From positions 1-9,837 of the forward strand of contig CANQHK010000037.1 of the NCBI GenBank assembly GCA_947623645.1: a DNA stretch of 9,837 nucleotides. The letters are read 5' to 3'. Origin of the DNA: an uncultured Bacilli bacterium (GTDB taxonomy: Bacteria; Bacillota_I; Bacilli_A; RF39; UBA660). Under the pieces are notes generated by a model. It made no database searches. It was not told the DNA's origin and saw nothing but the letters and a program-made list of their open reading frames with translations. Numbering within the stretch: the first letter of the stretch is position 1; every line of letters begins with the position of its first letter. Both the position numbers and the translations under genes were made by a program. This document shows positions 6,510 through 9,837 of the stretch, one piece after another.

Positions 6510-8789
6510 ATGAAACTAAAATTTAAAGCAGATATGCAAGATGTAATTATCTTTATCATCTTTGCCATACTTTTGTTCTTTATTGTAGCACTTGGAATTG
6601 CAAATATTAGTTCCTTAGCAAGAGATGGTGTTTTTTGTGGAATTAATCTTTTTCGTGCTTTTCATAAGGATACGATTGTTGCAACCTTTACTTTTTATCT
6701 CCTCGCATTAGGAGGAATCTTTATGAGTGTATCCTCTTACTTTTTTGAACGAGAAAAAGGATTTGGTTTTGGTACAGAAAAGTCTAGTAAAGGATATAGC
6801 AGGTGGGCAAAAGAAAAAGAAATACAAAATGAAGATAAAGTAGAAATGGTTTTACAGAATGCAGATACTTCAAAACATGGTGGAGTTCCCCTTCTTATGA
6901 AAAAAGATCAAATTTGGGTAGATGATGGAGAATATCATAATTTGATTATTGGTGCGACTGGTTCTGGTAAAACTCAGACGATTATTTTCCCAACGGTAGA
7001 AATTTTAGCAAAACATAGAGAGTCGATGATTATTACTGATCCGAAGGGTGAAATTTATGAACAAACTTCTAATATGCTTCGAGATAAAGGATATCATGTT
7101 TTAATATTAAACTTCCGGGATCCTCAACAAGGAAATGCTTGGAATCCGTTGTCCCTTCCTTATCGGATGTATAGAAGTGGAAATCAAGATAAAGCAATCG
7201 AGTTACTCGATGACCTTGCTGCAAACATCTTGTATGAAGAAAAGAGTGGAAATGCCGATCCTTTCTGGGAGAAAACTTCCGCCGATTATTTTTCAGGACT
7301 TGCTTTAGGACTTTTTGAAGATGCAGAGGAAGATAAAGTAAATTTAAATAGTATCAGTGTCATGACGACGGTTGGAGAAGAAAAATTCGGAGGATCTACT
7401 TATATTAAAGAATATTTTAATACCAAAGATCCAGCCGGTGCAGCATATACCAATGCCTCTGGTACCATTATGGCTCCAAGTGATACAAAAGGAAGTATTA
7501 TCTCTGTATTTAAGCAAAAAATTAAACTTTTTGCATCTCGGGAAAACTTATCCGAAATGTTAAGTCATAGTGATATTGATTTAGAAACGATTGGAGAAAA
7601 ACCAACAGCGCTTTTTATCGTTATTCAAGATGAAAAGAAAACGTACCATCCTTTGGTTACGATTTTGTTAAAACAATGTTATGAAACGCTTATTGGTGTT
7701 GCTCAAAAACATGGAGGAAAACTTCCAGTTCGTACGAACTTTTTACTCGATGAGTTTGCTAATATGCCGCCATTAAAAGATATTACGACGATGATTACAG
7801 CAGCTCGTTCTCGTCTTATTCGCTTTACCATGATTATCCAAAACTTTGCTCAATTGGATCAAGTTTATGGAAAAGAAAATGCCGAAACAATTCGTGGTAA
7901 CTGTGGGAATATTATTTATTTGATTACGACAGAGTTAAAAGCTTTGGAAGAAATTTCTAAAATGTGTGGAGAGGTAAAAAGTAAAAAAGATGATAAAACA
8001 GCATCTACTCCTCTTGTTACAATTAGCGATTTGCAGAAAATGAAACAGTTTGAAGTTATTATCATGCGTCTTCGTTTAAATCCATTTAAGACCAAATTTG
8101 TTCCATACTTTCAGTGGAATATTAAGAGATATCCAAAGGCAGAGTATCCTCAAAGAGAAAAGCAACAAGTTCAAACATTTGATTTACGAGAATTTGTAAA
8201 AGCAAAGAAGAAAGAAAAACTTACGGAAATGATGAGTAGTGGGCAGACACCTTCTCCTTTTCCTGGATTTCCTACACCAAATAGTCAAGCTGGTGGAATG
8301 GGAGCAAATCCATTTACTGGTATGAATCCTTTTTCTGGAATGCCCAATCCAATGCGAGAACGTCAACCTGTTCCAAAACCATCTCCATCGATGGAAAATG
8401 CGGACTCTGGATTTAATGTCGATGATTTAATTAAAAAGATTGATGCCAAAATTGCCGAACTTGAAGAAGAAGAAAAACTAGAAGCAGAAAAAGCAAAGAA
8501 AGAACAACAAGCAAAAGAAGAAACGAAAAAAGCAGAACCTGCACCTCTTCCAAAAACAGAGCCAGAGAAGAAACCACCTCTTTCAATTGATGAATTCTTA
8601 AGTCAGATGAATCAAGCCAAAGCAGAAAAAGAAAAACAGGTAGAAGATGCAAAAGAGGAAGTTGAAAAGAAGGTTATAAAAGAAGAGATGCCTTCGAATA
8701 AAGAAATTTTGGATGATAAAATTAATAAGAGAGAAGTCGATATTACAGATGACCAATTCTTCGATGATTTTTTCGATGATGAGGTTTAA
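6510..8789 (+). CDS. virD4: VirD4/TraG-type coupling ATPase with long acidic C-terminal tail
   Basis: This 759-residue coupling protein would recognise substrates and pass them to the secretion channel. Two membrane helices at about 11-31 and 55-77 anchor it, and the bulk is cytoplasmic. EYHNLIIGATGSGKT holds Walker A (148-155). DPKGE follows soon after, then DPFW, a family feature, and FLLDEFANMPP is Walker B (D414, E415). ARSRLIRF and IIQNFAQLDQVYG are the usual TraG/VirD4 motifs after it. It resembles the Gram-positive VirD4 subfamily of conjugative elements. After the motor, residues about 574-634 are rich in Pro, Gly, Met and Ser, and about 635-759 form a highly charged Lys/Glu/Ala-rich probable coiled coil with a Pro-rich break. 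The protein ends in FFDDFFDDEV. This tail is the most divergent part and may bind relaxase or effector substrates (inference). It follows the lipoprotein gene by five bases. Confidence 0.95.
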   Translation: MKLKFKADMQDVIIFIIFAILLFFIVALGIANISSLARDGVFCGINLFRAFHKDTIVATFTFYLLALGGIFMSVSSYFFEREKGFGFGTEKSSKGYSRWAKEKEIQNEDKVEMVLQNADTSKHGGVPLLMKKDQIWVDDGEYHNLIIGATGSGKTQTIIFPTVEILAKHRESMIITDPKGEIYEQTSNMLRDKGYHVLILNFRDPQQGNAWNPLSLPYRMYRSGNQDKAIELLDDLAANILYEEKSGNADPFWEKTSADYFSGLALGLFEDAEEDKVNLNSISVMTTVGEEKFGGSTYIKEYFNTKDPAGAAYTNASGTIMAPSDTKGSIISVFKQKIKLFASRENLSEMLSHSDIDLETIGEKPTALFIVIQDEKKTYHPLVTILLKQCYETLIGVAQKHGGKLPVRTNFLLDEFANMPPLKDITTMITAARSRLIRFTMIIQNFAQLDQVYGKENAETIRGNCGNIIYLITTELKALEEISKMCGEVKSKKDDKTASTPLVTISDLQKMKQFEVIIMRLRLNPFKTKFVPYFQWNIKRYPKAEYPQREKQQVQTFDLREFVKAKKKEKLTEMMSSGQTPSPFPGFPTPNSQAGGMGANPFTGMNPFSGMPNPMRERQPVPKPSPSMENADSGFNVDDLIKKIDAKIAELEEEEKLEAEKAKKEQQAKEETKKAEPAPLPKTEPEKKPPLSIDEFLSQMNQAKAEKEKQVEDAKEEVEKKVIKEEMPSNKEILDDKINKREVDITDDQFFDDFFDDEV
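8757..8780 (+). repeat. 12-base tandem repeat encoding FFDD-FFDD
   Basis: Two adjacent 12-base units, ttcttcgatgat and tttttcgatgat, differ at one base and encode FFDD twice, just before the VirD4 stop. It looks like a small duplication that lengthened an acidic-aromatic end motif. Confidence 0.7.
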
Positions 8790-8794
8790 TCTCT

Positions 8795-9622
8795 ATGAAG
8801 TCTTTAAAAACAGAATATAAATTTTTATTGGTATTTGGAATTCTTTTCCTCGTGATTTTTGTTTTTGTTATGTTTCGAACGAATACACTTCATCGAATAG
8901 AAATCGAAAATCGAAAGAAGAAATTAGCCTATTGCAATGAAGATAAATTTACAAAAGGAATCGAATATACCAATTATGTCTGTACAATTCAAGATGAACT
9001 TGGAAATAATTATACGATTGAGTATCCTCAAATCAAGGAAAAAAATAAGGATATTAAAGCAATTAATCGAGAACTAAAAAAGAATTTTGATGAAGTATAT
9101 AAATCCGTCAAGTATAATGAAACAGGAGAAAAATTACAGTTTTTATCCTATCAAAAAATCAATTATTTGGTTTATGAAGGAAAAGGAATTGTCAGTTTTC
9201 TTATAGAAAATCAAGATCTTGTCGGACCTGTTCATAATACTGTCAACAAGTACCGAGTTTATAATATTGATCCTGATACATACGATGTTTTAGAAACAGA
9301 TGAAGTAAAAGAAAAATTAAAAATCGATCGAGATTACAGCAGTCACCTTAAGGCTATTGTTGTAAAAATGTATATGGAAAAATTTCGTTACGATTATAAC
9401 AATGAATTAGATATTTATCGAAATCCAAGTATTGATGAATCGGTACAGGGTGTTATGTATCGTGCAATTGATAATGTTTATATGGATAGTGAAGGAAATC
9501 CTCATTTTATCCTTTATCTTTTCAATCCAGATGTAGGAGAAAAAGTTCCTTATAATTTTCAAATCGATGATGAAGGGAATACAACCTATGAAGTTTTTCA
9601 AGGATTAGAACAAGAATCATGA
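8795..9622 (+). CDS. Single-pass membrane protein, weakly RsiV/DUF3298-like extracellular domain
   Basis: The protein has 275 residues. A short basic N-terminus precedes one membrane helix at about 10-27, without a lipobox or clear cleavage site, so residues from about 30 on should be outside. Two cysteines, C47 and C63, flank a short loop and could form a disulfide. The stretch EYPQI (76-80), then AINRELKKNF (89-98), and later VHNTVNKYRVYNIDPDTYDVL resembles the order of elements in the RsiV/PdaC type (DUF4163-DUF3298) extracellular domains: YPxI, then an N-x-x-(L/I) helix, then a Y-x-x-(D) turn. That match is by eye and weak. RsiV is an anti-sigma factor that senses lysozyme, but the visible cytoplasmic part here is only about nine residues, too short for an anti-sigma domain. 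GAGG at 8781-8784 lies ten bases before ATG, and five bases separate it from VirD4. It is the last gene of the operon; its role is unknown. Confidence 0.8.
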   Translation: MKSLKTEYKFLLVFGILFLVIFVFVMFRTNTLHRIEIENRKKKLAYCNEDKFTKGIEYTNYVCTIQDELGNNYTIEYPQIKEKNKDIKAINRELKKNFDEVYKSVKYNETGEKLQFLSYQKINYLVYEGKGIVSFLIENQDLVGPVHNTVNKYRVYNIDPDTYDVLETDEVKEKLKIDRDYSSHLKAIVVKMYMEKFRYDYNNELDIYRNPSIDESVQGVMYRAIDNVYMDSEGNPHFILYLFNPDVGEKVPYNFQIDDEGNTTYEVFQGLEQES

Positions 9623-9629
9623 AATTTTT

Positions 9630-9656
9630 AAAAAGCAGAAATCTGCTTTTTCTTTT
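9630..9656 (+). terminator. Rho-independent terminator closing the operon
   Basis: AAAAAGCAG pairs exactly with CTGCTTTTT (9630-9638 with 9643-9651) around the loop AAAT, followed by CTTTT. It begins seven bases after the last stop codon. The left arm also gives T-runs on the other strand, so it may work weakly both ways. Confidence 0.88.
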
Positions 9657-9791
9657 AAAGATCAATCGTATATTATAGTAGAGAGAGATAAAGTTTTTAT
9701 GAGAATAATGCGTAATATTGTATAAATTAATATAAATACTGTGAAAGACGAGTAAAAACCTTTGAGTTCCGGTAAAATTTAAAAGAAACAG
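9657..9791. other. Spacer between two hairpins without a convincing gene
   Basis: This very AT-rich spacer between the operon terminator and the second hairpin has no open frame with a ribosome binding site. A TATAAT hexamer is present on the minus strand (plus positions 9672-9677) and TATAAA-like strings on the plus strand, but no -35 box stands at the right distance. A short non-coding transcript ending at the second hairpin cannot be excluded. Confidence 0.5.
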
Positions 9792-9830
9792 AAAAAAATG
9801 AATTTGTTTTATCCACAGATTCATTTTTTT
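9792..9830. terminator. Symmetrical hairpin, probable bidirectional terminator, with a DnaA-box in its loop
   Basis: AAAAAAATGAAT (9792-9803) pairs without mismatch with ATTCATTTTTTT (9819-9830), a 12-base-pair stem with a 15-base loop. Each strand reads out into seven T residues, so it could stop transcripts from both sides. It may end a leftward gene lying beyond the window, or a short transcript from the 9657-9791 spacer. The stem is almost all A/T with one G-C pair, weaker than the upstream terminator. The loop contains TTATCCACA. Confidence 0.6.
9809..9817 (+). promoter_or_regulatory. Perfect DnaA-box 9-mer
   Basis: TTATCCACA is the consensus DnaA-binding 9-mer and lies entirely in the loop of the hairpin at 9792-9830. 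A single box does not make an origin, and one chance match in an AT-rich window of this size is quite possible. Confidence 0.35.
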
Positions 9831-9837
9831 GTGCAAA

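Noticed and set aside
9672..9677. TATAAT on the minus strand as a promoter
   Set aside because: No -35 element at 16-18 bases, and a transcript from it would run at once into the hairpin at 9630-9656.
9699..9725. Eight-codon ATG frame in the final spacer (possible leader peptide)
   Set aside because: No ribosome binding site at a proper distance and no attenuator-like alternative structure beside it.
9522..9836. Minus-strand frame of 104 codons across the operon end
   Set aside because: It runs through both hairpins and into the last coding gene. The product is Phe/Leu/Ile-rich as expected from AT-rich DNA, with no start signal.
1..9837. CRISPR arrays, tRNA or rRNA genes, insertion sequences
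   Set aside because: No regularly spaced repeats, no tRNA-like cloverleaf seen by eye, no transposase frames; nearly all DNA is accounted for by the operon.

Overview
The window is a compact, AT-rich stretch in which every gene lies on the + strand. It reads as one operon of a Gram-positive-type type IV secretion system (T4SS). The coding style suggests a low-GC Bacillota, possibly a Mollicutes-related gut Bacilli lineage: strong A/T bias, Shine-Dalgarno sites of the AGGAG type, and a cell-wall hydrolase in the transfer operon. The standard bacterial code fits. TGA works as a stop at two gene ends, and reading it as Trp at the end of the lipoprotein gene would add only four more residues before a TAA. 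The taxonomic guess rests on style only.

Layout: positions 2-343 hold the C-terminal end of a gene that began before the window, by context probably the polytopic VirB6/TrbL-like channel protein. Then come a PrgI-family two-helix membrane protein (365-727), a TraC-like separate N-terminal VirB4 domain (about 666-1217), the VirB4 ATPase (1211-2998), a 927-residue membrane-anchored peptidoglycan hydrolase with GH73-like and CHAP domains (3039-5822), a lipoprotein with an additional C-terminal membrane helix (5833-6504), a VirD4/TraG-type coupling ATPase (6510-8789), and a single-pass membrane protein with a weak RsiV/DUF3298-like look (8795-9622). Genes overlap or are separated by 5-40 bases, which argues for one transcript. 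A strong hairpin with a T-tract (9630-9656) closes the operon. The last 180 bases contain no convincing gene. They end in a second, symmetrical hairpin whose loop carries a perfect DnaA-box 9-mer.

Together the genes would form this machine: VirB4 powers assembly and transport at the membrane with PrgI and the upstream VirB6-like protein, the hydrolase opens the peptidoglycan, VirD4 brings substrates to the channel, and the two unrecognised exported proteins probably sit on the outer face of the membrane. No relaxase, origin of transfer, integrase or replication gene is visible here, so whether the element conjugates DNA or delivers something else cannot be decided from this window.

The least ordinary parts are the roughly 440-residue uncharacterised extracellular segment of the hydrolase with a six-cysteine cluster, the doubly anchored lipoprotein, the long acidic tail of VirD4, and the RsiV-like protein at the operon end.
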